Below, piece by piece: positions 33,151-46,101 of a DNA stretch of 64,000 nucleotides. The position numbers and the translations under genes were made by a program. The stretch is from the NCBI GenBank assembly GCA_905250075.1, contig CAJNOP010000516.1, forward strand, positions 62,001 to 126,000. Reading direction: 5' to 3'. The notes beneath the pieces were generated by a model. The model made no database searches. It saw only the letters and a list, made by a program, of their open reading frames with translations, and was not told the origin of the DNA. This DNA comes from Rotaria sp. Silwood1. Taxonomy: Eukaryota > Rotifera > Eurotatoria > Philodinida > Philodinidae. The first letter of the stretch is position 1; each line of letters starts with the position of its first letter.

Positions 33151-36100
33151 AACACTTGAAGTAATTTTATAATTCTTTTTTACTATCCAATGATTGCTAT
33201 CGTAAACATTATCTAAAAAAAATAAACACATTTAAGCACATTACAAAATTCACCAAATAAAAAAAGGGAAAATATTTCCATATAGTAAAAAGAACACTTG
33301 AAAAACAATTGTATTATCCGTCTTTGCGTTAACATTTGAACTAAGTTTATAATCCCTTTTTACTATCCAATAATTGTTATTATTAATGTTATCTGAAAAC
33401 AAAAAAAAGAATTTCAGAGTATTAGAGAATCAACAAAATAATACAAGGAAAAATAATTCCATATGCTAAAAGAACGATTGAAAAACAATTGCATTATTCA
33501 AATAATGGTATGACACGTCCTTCCGTTAACACTAGAACATAGTCTATGATTCTTTTTTACTATCCAATGATTGCTATCGTAAATATTATCTAAAAAAACA
33601 ATAAATAAATTTAAGAACATTAGAAAAACAACGAAATGATAAAAGGAAAATATTTTGATATACTAAAAAGAACAATTGAAAAACAATTGTATTATTCGTC
33701 TTTCCGTTAACACTTGAACTAAGATTGTAATTCTTTTTTACTATCCAATGATTCCTATCGTAAATATTATCTAAAAAAAAAAAAATTAAGAACATTAGAC
33801 AAGTAACAAAATAATAAAACGAAAAATAGTTGCATATGGTAAAAAGAACAATTGAAAAACAATTCTATTATTCGTCTTTGCGTTAACACTTGAACATACT
33901 TTATAATTCTTTTTTACTATCCAATGATTGCTATCGTACATATTATCTAAAAAATAAATATACAAATTTAAGAACATTAGAAAATTAACGAAATAATAAA
34001 CGGGAAAATATTTCCATAGAGTAAAACACACAATTGAAAAACAATCGTATTATCCGTCTTTGCGTTAACACTGGAGCTAAGTTTATAATTGTTTTTTAAT
34101 ATCCAATGATTACTATTGTAAATATTATCTAAAAAAAATAAATAAATAAATTTAAGAACATTAGAAAAGTAACGAAATAATAAAACAGAAAATATTTCCA
34201 TATGGTAAAAAGAACAATTGAAAAACAATTGTTTTATCCGTCTTTCCGTTTACACTTGAGTTAAGTTTATAATTTTTTTTTTTTTAATGTCCAATGATTG
34301 CTATCGTAAATATTATCTAAAATATAAATAAATAAATTTAAGAACATTAGAAAAGTAACGAAATAATACAACGCAAAAATATTTCCATATGGTAAAAAGA
34401 ACAATTGAAAAACAATTGTATTATTCAAATATTGATATGATAGGTCTTTTTTGCGTTAACACTTCAACTAAGTTTATAATTCTTTTCTCCTATTCAATGA
34501 TTGCTATCGTAAATATTGTCTAAAAAATAAATAAATAAATTTAAGAACATCAGAAAATTAACGAGATAATAAGAGGGAAAATATTTCCGGACAGTAAAAA
34601 GAACAATTGAAAAACAATTGTATTGTCCGTCCTTGCGTTAACACTTGAACTAAGTTGATAATTCTTTTTTAATGTCCAATGATTACTATCGTAAATATTA
34701 TCTAAAAAATAAATAAATAAATTTAAGAACATTAGAAAATTAACGAAATAATAAGAGGAAAAATATTTCCGTACAATAAAAAGAACAATTGAAAAACGAT
34801 TGTATTATTCGTCTTTGCGTTAACACATGAACTAAGTTTACAATTCTTTTTTTACTATCCAATGATTGCTATCGTAAATATTATCTAAAAAACAAATATA
34901 TAAATTTAAGAACATTAGAAAATTAACTAAATAATAAGAGGGAAAATATTTCCGTACCATAAAAAGAACAATTGAAAAACCATTGTATTATTCGTCTTTG
35001 CGTTAAGACATGAACTAAGTTTATAATTCTTTTTCACTATTCAATGATTGCTATCGTGAATATTATCTAAAAAATAAATATATAAATTGAAGAACATTAG
35101 AAAATTAACGAAACAATAAACGGGAAAAATATTTCCATATAGTAAAAATAGCAATTCACAAAGAATTGTATTATCCGTCTTTGCGTTGACACTTGAACTA
35201 AGTTTATAAATCTTTTTCAATCTCGAATGCTTCCTATCATTAATGTTATCTGAAAAGAAAAAAAAAATTTCAGAATTTTACAGAATCAACAAAATAATAC
35301 AAGGAAAAATATTTCCATATACTAGAAGAACGATTGAAAAACAGTTGTATTATTCAAATATTGATATGATAGGTCGTTTTTGCCTTCACACTTGAACTAA
35401 GTTTATAATTGTTTTTTACTATCCAGCGATTCCCATGATAAAGATTACGGAAAAAAATAAATAAATTGAACAATACTAGATACCCAACAAAATAATGTTA
35501 AAAACACAGTTCCATATACTAAGAAAAAAAAGAAATATTCAAAAAGAATTCTATTATCCCATTCTTGCTATGATGCTTTTTGTATTAACACTTGATATAC
35601 GTTTATAATTCCTTTTTACTATTGAATGATAGCTGCGACGAAGTTTATCTAAAAAAACGAAACAAATTTCAGAATATTAGAGAATCAACAAAATAATAAA
35701 AGCAAAAATATTTGCTTACGCTAAAACAACGATTGAAAAACAATTGCATTATTCAAATATTGATATGATAGGTCTTTTTTGCGTTAACACTTGAACTAAG
35801 TTTATAATTCTTTTTTACTATCCTATGATTGCTATCGTAAATATTATCTAAAAAAAAACAAAAAAAATAAATAAATTTAAGAACATTAGAAAATTAACGA
35901 AATAATAAAAGGGAAAATATTTCCATATAGTAAAAATAGCACTTCAAAAAGAATTGTATTATGCGTCTTTGCGTTGACACTTGAACTAAGTTTCTAATTC
36001 TTTTTCACTCTCGAATGGTTGCTATCTTTAATGTTATCTGAAAAGAAAAAAAAACTTCAGAATATTAGAGAATCAACAAAATAATACAAGCAAAAATATT

Positions 36101-38990
36101 TCCATATACTAGAAGAACGATTGAAAAACAGTTGTATTATTCAAATATTGATATGATAGGTCTTTTTTGCGCTAACACTTGAACTAAGTTTATAGTTCTT
36201 TTTTACTATGGAATGATTGCTATCGTAAATATTATCTAAAAAAAAAATAAATAAATTTAAGAACATTCGATAATTAACCAAATACTAAAAGGGAAAATAT
36301 TTCCATATAGTAATAATAGCAATTCAAAAAGAATTGTATTATCCGTCTTTGCGTTGACAGTTGAACTAAGTTTACAATTCTTTTTCACTCTCGAATGCTT
36401 CCTATCATTAATGTTATCTGAAAAGCAAAGAAAAATTTCAGAATGTTAGACAATCAACAAAATAGTACAAGGAAAAATATTTTCTTATGCTAAAAGAACG
36501 ATTAAAAAATAATTGCATTATTCAAAGATTGATTGATACATCTTTGGGTTAACAATTGAACTAAGTATATAATTCTTTTTCACACTGCAATGATTGCTAT
36601 CATTAATGTTATCTGAAAAGAAAAAAAAAATTTCAGAATATTAGAGAATCAACAAAATAATACAAGCAAAAATATTTCCATATACTAAAAGAACGATTGA
36701 AAAACAGTTGTATTAGTCAAATATTGATATGATAGGTTTTTTTTGCGTTAACACTTGAACTAAGTTTATAATTCTTTTTTACTATCTAACGATTGCTATC
36801 GTAAATATTGTCTAAAAAAAAAAAAAAATAAATCAATTTCAGAACATTAGAAAATTAACGAAATAATAGAAAGGAAAATATTTCCATATAGTAAAAAGAA
36901 CGATTGAAAAACAATTATATTATCCGTCTTTGAGTTGACACTTGAACTAAGTTTATAATTCTTTTTCACTGTCGAATGATTGCTATCAGCAATGTTATCT
37001 GAAAAGAAAAAAAAAATTTCAGAATATTAGAGAATCAACAAAATAATACAAGCAAAAATATTTCCATATACTAAAAGAACGATTGAAAAACAGTTGTATT
37101 AGTCAAATATTGATATGATAGGTCTTTTTTGCGTTAACACTTGAACTAAGTTTATAAGTCTTTTTTACTGTCGAATGGTTGCTATCGTAAATATTATCTA
37201 AAAAAAAAAGAATAAGTAAATTTAAGTACATTAGAAAATTAACTAAATAATAAAAGGAAAAAGATTTCCATGCGGTAAAAAGAACAATTGAAAAACAATT
37301 GTAATATCCGTCTTTGCGTTAACACTTGAACTAAGTTTATAGTTCTTTTTCACTATTCAGCGACTGCAATGATAAAGGTTATGTAAAAAAAAATAAATAA
37401 ATTGAAGAATACTAGATAACCAACAAAATAATATTAAAAACAGTATTCCATATACTACAAGAAAAATATTGAAAAACAATTGTATTATCCAATTATTGCT
37501 AGGATACAGTTTGTATTGACACTTGGTATAAGTTTATAATTGTTTTTTACTATTTAATGGTAGCTGCCACAAAGTTTATCTAAAGAAAGAAAATAAATTT
37601 CAGAATATTAAAGAATTAATGAAATAATACAAGCAAAACATTTACATATACTAAAAAGAAGTATTCAAAAACAATTGTATTATTCATTTATTGATATGAT
37701 ACATCTTTGCATTAACATTTTAACTAAGTTAATAATTCGTTGTTTAGTACCCAATGATCGCTATCATAAAGGTTATCTGAAAAATAAAATAAATTTAAGA
37801 ATATTAGAAAATCAAGAAAATAATATAACGAAAAATATTTCCATATACCAAATAGAACTATTGAAAAACAATTGTATTATTCAAATATTGATATGATTCG
37901 TCTTTGCGTTAACACTTGAACTAAGTGTATAATTCTTTTATATTATGCAATGATTGATATCACAAATATTATCTAAAAAAAAAAAACTAAGAATATGAGA
38001 TAACCAGCAAAATAAAGTAACAAAAGCATTTCCATATATTTAAAAGAACTACTGAAAAGCGATTGCATTTTCTAATGATTCCGATCATATGTCTTTGCAT
38101 TAATACTTGAAATAATTTTATAATTTTTTTTTTGTTATCCAATAAATGTTATCTAAAAGAAAAAAAGAATTTTAGTATATTATACAATCAATAAAATAAT
38201 ATAAGGAGAAACATTACCACATAACCAACAAAAAGTTTGTTTTGAGCTAAATATTCTTTTCTACTTAGTGATGATGTAGTCGATTTTTAGAAAGAAACTA
38301 TAAAAAGCGGAAAGTTAGTGGCTTTCTTCCAAACAATTGAAATTGATAATATAAATTTTTGTTTTTAATTCTTGAATAATTAAAATTTTAATTTATTTGT
38401 CTTTATGATGCAATTATTACCACAACGAATATAATCTAAAATGAATTTATCAATATTACAAAATCAATAAGATAATATATGCTAATATATCTTTATATAT
38501 TAAATACAATCATTAGAAAAAAAGCAATTCTATTCATTTAATTGATTCCTCAAACGACTGGAAATTTTATAACGTCTTTGCATTAACACTTGAACTAAGT
38601 TTATATCTAAAAAAAATAATTTAAGAGTATTAGACAATCAAAAAAATAATATAAAGAAAAAGATTTCCATATACTAAAAAGAACTATTGAAAAACAATTG
38701 TATTATCCAATTATTCATATGATACGTCTTTGCATTAACACTAGAACTAAGTTTATAATTGTTTTATATTATCCAATGATTGCTCTCATAAATGTTATCT
38801 AAAAAAGAAAAATAAATTTAAGAATATTAGATAACCAACATCATAGCGTAAGAAAAGCATTTTCATAATGTAAAAAAAAAATTGAAAAACAATTGTATTA
38901 TCTAATTATTTCTATGATAAATGTGATATAAAAGAAAAACAAAATCAAGAATATTACGGAACCAACAAAATAATATCAGATAAAACATTA
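33150..38990. repeat. Satellite array, ~30 units of ~175-205 bp
   Basis: The landmark ACTATCCAATGATTGCTATC or a variant recurs near 33182, 33362, 33559, 33740, 33916, 34099, 34288, 34487, 34671, 34853, 35036 and onwards to about 38767, mean spacing near 185 bp. Each unit carries a dyad GAACAATTGAAAAACAATTG. At least two unit classes exist: one with ATCTAAAAAATAAATAAATT and one with ATCTGAAAAGAAAA plus TTTCAG. A divergent pair at 35420/35618 recurs at 37352/37549, so there is higher-order structure. Open frames of 60-83 aa on the minus strand recur with the units and are not taken as genes. Confidence 0.9.
38222..38600 (+). repeat. Right copy of the direct repeat flanking the satellite
   Basis: Same order of blocks as 32740-33150. 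A few more degenerate satellite units follow to about 38990, so this copy is embedded near the right edge of the array. Confidence 0.75.
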
Positions 38991-39590
38991 ATATATACTG
39001 AATACAACTATTGAAAAAAAAAAGGAAATTTCTCTATCTAATTAAATCTAGACTACATTTAGAAGTGCATAACTATAGAGCCTCTATAAGAACTTAGAAT
39101 GAATTTTTTGAAAAGAACAAACATGCATTTTTTGTAGAGGACTCTGGCTTAGTTGTTTTAATGATTCATTATGTGCAATCAGCTATATCCACAGCTGTTC
39201 GACATATCAGCCAAGTAAGTGGCGCCTAACTTTGTTTTATTTTTTCAATTTTAATTATCTCAAAACGAAAAGCAAATAAATAGTTTCATATTTGTCATTT
39301 TCGGAAACCGATTATGAGGAAATTAANNNNNNNNNNAAAACTCGCGCACGACTACATAAATGCTGTGCTTCGCACCGCATTAATAAGAACTATTAAATAA
39401 ATCGCAATTGAGAAATTGTATCTGCTATGTATAATTAGAACAAAATTTCTACACAGACTATCAAGATATTTGAAACTAAATCATAATAAAATAATCAAAT
39501 AGTTTTTTATATGAATTTTGGCGCTTGATAAATTTATTGATCGTATAATTTCATTAAAAATAACATAATTATCATAGTTTGTAACAGTGT
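38991..39590. other. Spacer with assembly gap (N at 39327-39336)
   Basis: Ten N mark a gap of unknown true size; sequence on either side may not be adjacent in the genome. Right of the gap, TGTGCTTCGCACCGCATTAA is shared in inverted orientation with a site near 15672. No gene is visible before 39591. Confidence 0.9.
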
Positions 39591-41004
39591 ATGGGTCAAG
39601 ATATTAGTCAAATTGATTCAAATGAAATCCAAAAAATGTTACAAAAATTCGGCAAACTTGATGAAGATAAAAGTGGTGCATTATCAGCAAAAGAATTTAT
39701 GCAAATACCTGAACTAGCATCAAATCCACTAGTCGAACGTGTCATCGATATATTTGACAGTGATGGAAATGGCGAGGTCTTTTCTATTAAAAAAAAAAAA
39801 AAAAAAAAATCTTCTTAATATACATATGTAAATATATTATATCTTTACTTTTAATAGGTTGATTTTACTGAATTTATTCGTGGTTAGTTTCCATTTAAGA
39901 TCGATTTTCTTTTTGTCCATCTATTTTATATTTGAAATTAGGTATGAATAGTTTTGCTTCAAAAGGCGATACACAATATAAATTACGATTTGCTTTTAAT
40001 ATTTATGATATTGGTAAGAGTATAGATATGTAGAAAATCGTACAATATTCATTGAAACAAAATAAAAAAAAATTATATAAGTTTAAAAACATATAACTCT
40101 GATGAATTACATGAAAAGAATTTCAATGATAATTTGAATTGACAGATGGTGCAAAAGTTTTGTATTTATTTCATTTTTATAGCATGAGAACAATTTGTCA
40201 TCAAGACACTTAATACTTTCTGGTTAGAAAGAACAAAGTCTCTACTACACATTAATATACAAATATTTGATTGAAAATACTTTAAAAATATTCAAGAACA
40301 TATTTAATTGAAAAAAAAGTTCTCTGCATGCTTCTGAACTTTAGAATAAAGACTCTATCTACTGAAAAATTTGGTCTTATCGTACGTCTTTTATTGACTT
40401 TTGTAGCAATACGATCGAGTATGGTAAACAGGTCAAAATAATATTTGTAAGACAAAAAAAGATTTTTTTTTTCAGCCATCGAAGTTACTGAAACTCCATA
40501 TTTGATGTTTAATTAGAAATTAATGAGCCTTATAAAAGAACACAATCTTAGATAATGTCGAGAAGAAAAATCTAGCTTTTTAATAAAACTATCTCCTATC
40601 GAGTCTGTGACTCTTTCTAACAAGAAAATTATCGAATCTCTACAACGAGTTATTGTAACATCACATCGAAAATAAAATTGATGTAAAAATTTAAATCAAT
40701 TAAATAAAAAAGAAAAAATTGAGTGAAATATAAATCTAAATCTATCGAATTATTTATATAAATTGTTATTCTAGATAAAGATGGTTATATAACAAATGCT
40801 GAATTATTTCATGTATTAAAAATGATGGTTGGTAATAATCTATTAGATGATCAATTACAACAAGTAGTTGATAAAACAATAATTTATTCGGATAAAGATG
40901 GTGATCAACGTATATCATTTAAAGAATTTTGTGATGCTATTGGACCGAGTCTTCGTGAAGATATTATTAATCATTTAAATAAAATTACAAGTGATGATCG
41001 ATAA
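39591..41004 (+). CDS. Calcineurin B, regulatory subunit of calcineurin
   Basis: Four exons (39591-39776, 39858-39882, 39942-40013, 40775-41004) join to exactly 170 aa, the usual calcineurin B length. It binds Ca2+ and activates the calcineurin A phosphatase catalytic subunit. The start is Met-Gly, an N-myristoylation site, with [12 protein letters not shown] after it. Four EF-hand loops are complete: residues 24-35 ([12 protein letters not shown]), 56-67 ([12 protein letters not shown]), 93-104 ([12 protein letters not shown]) and 134-145 ([12 protein letters not shown]). The linker KMMVGNNL is family-typical. Intron 1 starts with a GTCTTT donor, less standard than the others; intron 3 is long (761 bp). 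The gene ends 43 bp from the convergent bHLH gene. Confidence 0.95.
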
Positions 41005-41047
41005 AATAAAAATGAGAATTTTTTTTTTTTGTTTTAAATTTATTTTC

Positions 41048-41452
41048 TTAATTTATTTCATTTAATATATTTTGAAGTGCTTCTATATAATCAATAGCTT
41101 TACGAAGTGTACAAACTTTTGATATACGAGTAGAATTTAATTGATTTTTATTATTATTTATATTAAATGGTAGAAGTGCTTGAAGTATTAGAAATGCTTG
41201 ATTAACATTGTGTACACGTTTTCGTTCACGTCTATTACGTTTTTCAACAATATGTTTAGGTCGTAAATAATGTGGAATATGTTTTGATCGATGTATTGGT
41301 TTTGTATTTGAATCTATAGAAATTGTCATTGGTTCTTTTGATATTGAATAAGAATTTGAATTATAATTTATATTCGATGTTTCATATTGATTTTCATCAT
41401 TAGCATTAAATGATGAATAATAAGAAAGCATACAATATGGTTCATATGTCAT
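41048..41452 (-). CDS. bHLH transcription factor, achaete-scute type
   Basis: A single-exon ORF of 134 aa. The basic region and helix 1 read VEKRNRRERKRVHNVNQAFL, close to the R-N-x-R-E-R-x-R-V-x-x-V-N pattern of achaete-scute proteins. A loop with several Asn residues follows, then helix 2 RISKVCTLRKAIDYIEALQN. The bHLH ends five residues before the C-terminus. The N-terminal 70 residues are Ser/Asn/Tyr-rich and look disordered. Proteins of this family dimerise with E-proteins, bind E-box DNA and promote neural fate. Which ASCL subgroup it belongs to cannot be told. It converges with calcineurin B, so their 3' UTRs probably overlap. Confidence 0.82.
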   Translation of the reverse strand: MTYEPYCMLSYYSSFNANDENQYETSNINYNSNSYSISKEPMTISIDSNTKPIHRSKHIPHYLRPKHIVEKRNRRERKRVHNVNQAFLILQALLPFNINNNKNQLNSTRISKVCTLRKAIDYIEALQNILNEIN

Positions 41453-43749
41453 TGAGTGAATGTAATATTAGCCAAAAAAAGAAAAAGGGATCAAGAAATG
41501 AATAGATAAAAGAAAAAGAATTCGTGCAGACATTATAAACGATAAATATTCCCGGATGTATATATGACTTCTCAGGCAAAAAAAATTATCTTTGATTTTA
41601 ATGAATAAAAATAAGAAAAGATTTTTATTTTCTATTAAAATTGATATTTTAATTTGAAATAATTGTTATTCTTTTATTGTTGAGTAAAATAATTACCTTT
41701 TTTTTTTATTATGATTTAATATTTTTATAGAAGAAAAACTATTGACTATCGAAGAAATGTTTTCATTCAATTTTAATAATACAATAGAATCATTTCGAAA
41801 TAGTAATTATACTTTTATTTAGTTATTCATTTGTTTAATTACAGTGAGTACTATGAAATCTTATACTTTTTCAATTTAGAATTAAAAAACAAAAAGAGAA
41901 TGTTCATTGAATAATTATTTTGACATAGAAACTATTTATATACTCAATCTAAAATTCTATTTATTTTCATATCAAAATATTCAAGTTACTAAAGCTCATT
42001 AACTTCAATTTTATGAAACATGATATAAGAAAAACTTTTGAAGTATAATACAAGTAAAATTCAGCAGGATTAAATAAAAGAATTGTGAAGACATATGTTC
42101 CAAAATAGATAACATAAACTAATCTCACTTGGATTATGCTAATAGGCTTTTTTTGTATTATGACAAGTTGACCTATTAAAATTTAATTAAAGATTATAAA
42201 TCTAATATTTGGTTCAAAATTTAGTTTCAACTCGACAGTGTTTTATTCAATCTTAAATGAAACACTCGTATACAAAAACATGTATTAGTTTAATTTTCTA
42301 AGACTTTTAATCTATATAAAAAGCTTTAGATAATCAATAACTATTGAACATGTTTTATATTTTTGTAATGACAGATGGTGTAAACAATAATTCATTATAC
42401 ATGTCATAGTTCCTCCTAGAATAGAATAGGACGAAAAAAGAATCATCCCACAGGATATTCGCTATATCTCATGAGATAAGATGTTTTCAAAAAAGTTGCC
42501 TCCCATGGGATAGAATCATTTCATCTCACACGAAACCCTGATACATATATATATATATGAGTTTCTCTTGACTAAAATTATTCATAATTCCTGTATTAAA
42601 TAAAAAATGTCATGTTACTTTTCCTATCTTTGTTTAATGATATGAGTTAATGTTTGTCATGTTAAATAATTTGTCATTAACATCTTTATTTTTTTTATCG
42701 CTGTTCTTTTTTTTTTTTTTGAAATGACGTATTTAACTTAAATGATAAAAACAAAACCACTTAAGGTTGTACTTTAACACATTGTATCAAATTCAATATG
42801 ACACAATTAATGTTATCTTTTCTATTTTCTTTTCATCTGTCATCTTCATACAACAATATACGATTAAATAGACGTTAGTTTTACGAAAATGTGTGTTTCT
42901 TGTTTAGTATATAAAGTGACTTTCTTTGTTTTATTTTTATATATATGTCAGTGCAGAAAATTGCTTTTCTTTTTTTAGATATTTATATGACATGTTTTCA
43001 TATTCGAAGAGATCAACGTAGAAAACTATAATAAAGTTGATGATGACATAGAGCAACTCAATAGAATTTTACTTTATATACTTTTTGCGTTGATAAATTT
43101 TAATTTTATTTGATATGATGAGAATTTATTTTATATCTATATCTATATATAGATTTATGCATATAGAACAAACTAGCCTTTTTTTCTTTCTTTTTTTTTC
43201 TCTCTCTCTCTTTCTGCTAGTCATTTTATATGAAATAGCCTGCTAGACATGCATTCATTTATTCATCTATTCATTGTTTCGAGGTCACGGTCACAACAAG
43301 ATCATATTTATGAAAGATTGTCTATATGCGATCTATACATTTTTGCCCACATTGTTTTATTCATTCCTAATTCTAATCTTTTTTTGTTTTAGTAAAGAGA
43401 TAAAAACATCTTCGTGAAAATTCTTTCTTTGTTTTATTTTTTTTTGAGTGTAGATTACTCATTGTAATGACGTCAAATATGAGTAAAGAAAATAGCATTA
43501 ATAATATTATTTCTTCTGTTGCCGTTTTTTTTTTGTCGTTCTTCCATACCTTATTTCACTCACATAGACATGCATACGACTATGCTTTAGTTTGTTATTT
43601 TTTTTTTTTTTTTTTTTTTATGTGTTATTTTCTTGAGGAAGGAAAGTTAAAACATCACGTTTTGTTGTTTTTTTTTTGGCTTCTTCTTTTTGAACTTATT
43701 AAATATATGATTTCAGAGTGTTAAGTTAAATAATAATAATATTGAACAA
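41453..43749. other. Intergenic between the bHLH gene and stomatin A
   Basis: AT-rich, with poly-T and TATA-like runs (for example TATATATATATATGAG near 42547). A GC-richer patch at 42410-42530 has no gene. An open frame at 43467-43724 is mostly poly-Phe from T runs; it may be 5' UTR or promoter of stomatin A. Confidence 0.4.
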
Positions 43750-46101
43750 ATGGCAACAACAGCATCATCATATAAAGAAGAAATGCATCCATTTGCAACG
43801 GAAAGTAAGATTTTCTTTGTTTTTTTTCAAGGTCATCAGGGTCTTAGTAAAAAAACGTTTTATCTTAAAAAAAAAGGAGGTACTCTTCCAACAACTGCAA
43901 CAGGTATTCGAGTAACAAATGCAGGATGTAATTATAAATAATACAAAAATTTATTTAAAATTAAAATTTTATATTATTTTTAGTAGTTGGTGATCCTCGT
44001 CAATCACCTAATGAAGGTATTGGTGCATGTGGATGGATATTAGTTGTTTTATCATATATATTGATTGTTATGACATTTCCGTTTTCATTATGTCTTTGTA
44101 TCAAGGTTTGTTTTTCAATAATTAGACTTAAAATGAATTTTTTGTTGTATATTTAGGTTGTACAAGAATATGAACGAGCTGTTATTCTTCGTCTTGGTCG
44201 TCTTTTACCAGGTATGATAAGAACTAATAGATAAAATTTTGTTATAGAATTTATAAAATAGAAATATATTTTTTGTTTTTTTTTTTTCTAATAATTTCTA
44301 TGATTAATCTGTTTAGAATCAATTGTCAAATGAGTAAAGATGAATGTGAGAATAAAAAAGAAAATCTTTGACATTTTGAGGCTTTTGTTATTAGAAAGCA
44401 CGCAATCAATATGATAGAATGTTTAAGATCTACTTTCAATAATAAACAAGAGTTAATAATCGATATGAATTTTAATAGAATGATTTCATTTTTTGAAAAT
44501 TTTGTAATTCATTTTAAATTTCAAGAGTTCATTTAGAATATCTATAGAAAGAATTTTGAAAAAAAAAAATATAACGCCAAATATGAATTTTCCAAAAAAT
44601 AATTTTTTAAAAAAAAAAAGAAATATCTATAGAATTGATTCAGTTTGAAATCGTTCATGATATAAAAAAAACTAAAAATAACTTCTATATATTAATGTCC
44701 TATGGGACAAACACGTTAGTTTTTAGAACTTTGAGACTGTCTCAAAGGACTTCACTATACACATTAGTCGAAAGAAGTTTTGCTATTGAATATAAAGATA
44801 TAAACTTCAATCTTTTTGACTTGATTGTTTGACTATAAATAGAACATCATAATCAACAACTCGCTCTATACAAAGGATTTACGATGAAAACACTGAGGTT
44901 TTTTTTAAAAAACAAATTCTTCATTATCTGATTAACAAAGAAAGGTTATTTTAATCTGCTGTAATCTTGAGTTGTAGATTTCGATGAGTTCTATTAATTA
45001 TCATGTCAAGATTAATAGATAAATTAAAACTCTTAGACATGGAACCCTTATTAATGCTAGAAGCATCTTATATTATCAGATTTATTTTCTATGTTGAAAT
45101 ATTCTCGTCTGAATATAACACATTTATGTTGACCTTCTGACATTTACTTCTTGCGTTTACAGTTCAATATGTTCTATTTATGGTTAGATATGATATATTG
45201 AATTATTTTCTAGGTGGTGCTAAAGGTCCCGGTTTATTTTTTATTTTACCTTGTGCTGATACAATCATTAAAGTTGATTTACGAACGGCAACATTTAATG
45301 TTCCACCTCAAGAAGTAAGTCTCTTTTTTTTTTTGTTTTAATTATCTTTATCAATAAATATTTGATTATTATTAGGTATTAACACGTGATTCAGTAACAG
45401 TTTCAGTTGATGCTGTTGTTTATAGTCGTGTTTTTAATCCGGTAAATTTAATCTAAAAAAAATAAACATAAATAATAGAAAAAAAAAATTTTTTTTTATA
45501 GGTTATTAGTGTAACAAATGTTAAAAATACTCAATATGCAACACAATTACTTGCTCAAACAACATTACGAAATATTCTTGGTACAAAAACACTTCAAGAA
45601 ATTTTAAGTGAACGAGAAACAATAGCAACTAGTATGCAAGCTCATCTTGATGAAGGAACTGATCCATGGGGTGTTAAAGTTGAACGTGTTGAAATGTAAT
45701 TATACATTATTTTGTGAAAAAAAAAATATATTTATAATATTAAAATTTTTGATTTTATTTTATTTTTATAGTAAAGATGTACGTTTACCACAATCAATGC
45801 AACGATCAATGGCTGCTGAAGCTGAAGCAAGTCGTGAAGCTCGTGCTAAAGTTATTGCTGCTGAAGGTGAACAAAAAGCATCAAGACAATTAAAAGAAGC
45901 AGCTGATGTTATTGCTGAATCACCAATTGCTTTACAATTACGTTATTTACAAACTTTAACACAAATATCAGCTGAGAAAAATTCAACAATTGTTTTTCCT
46001 ATTCCTGGTTAGTTATATTTTTCATTTTTTTGTTTTTTGAATTTAATTCTATTGTTTTTGTTTTATTTTTAGTTGAATTGCTCAGTTTAGTAAAACGTTA
46101 A
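43750..46101 (+). CDS. Stomatin (band 7/SPFH membrane protein), copy A
   Basis: Nine exons: 43750-43804, exon 2 ending 43903 (start 43877, or less likely 43832), 43984-44105, 44157-44211, 45214-45314, 45376-45441, 45502-45695, 45772-46007, 46073-46101. The product is about 294 aa (human stomatin is 288). Stomatins insert as a hairpin in the inner leaflet, oligomerise and regulate ion channels. The hydrophobic hairpin is [20 protein letters not shown]. The SPFH domain begins [20 protein letters not shown], has [14 protein letters not shown], and ends near [18 protein letters not shown] coiled coil follows ([20 protein letters not shown]) and then the C-terminal segment STIVFPIP. Intron 4 is about 1 kb. 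A paralogue lies 3.1 kb downstream in the same orientation; exon 8 is nearly identical between them. Confidence 0.93.

Noticed and set aside
33586..34732. Recurrent 60-83-aa minus-strand frames in the satellite
   Set aside because: They repeat with the satellite units and differ in length through unit variation; no start context or family match.
33150..38990. CRISPR-like array
   Set aside because: Whole ~185-bp units repeat with gradual divergence; there are no short constant repeats with unique spacers, and the genome is animal.
43467..43724. 85-aa frame upstream of stomatin A
   Set aside because: Mostly Phe from T runs; no match, and it does not splice into the stomatin frame.
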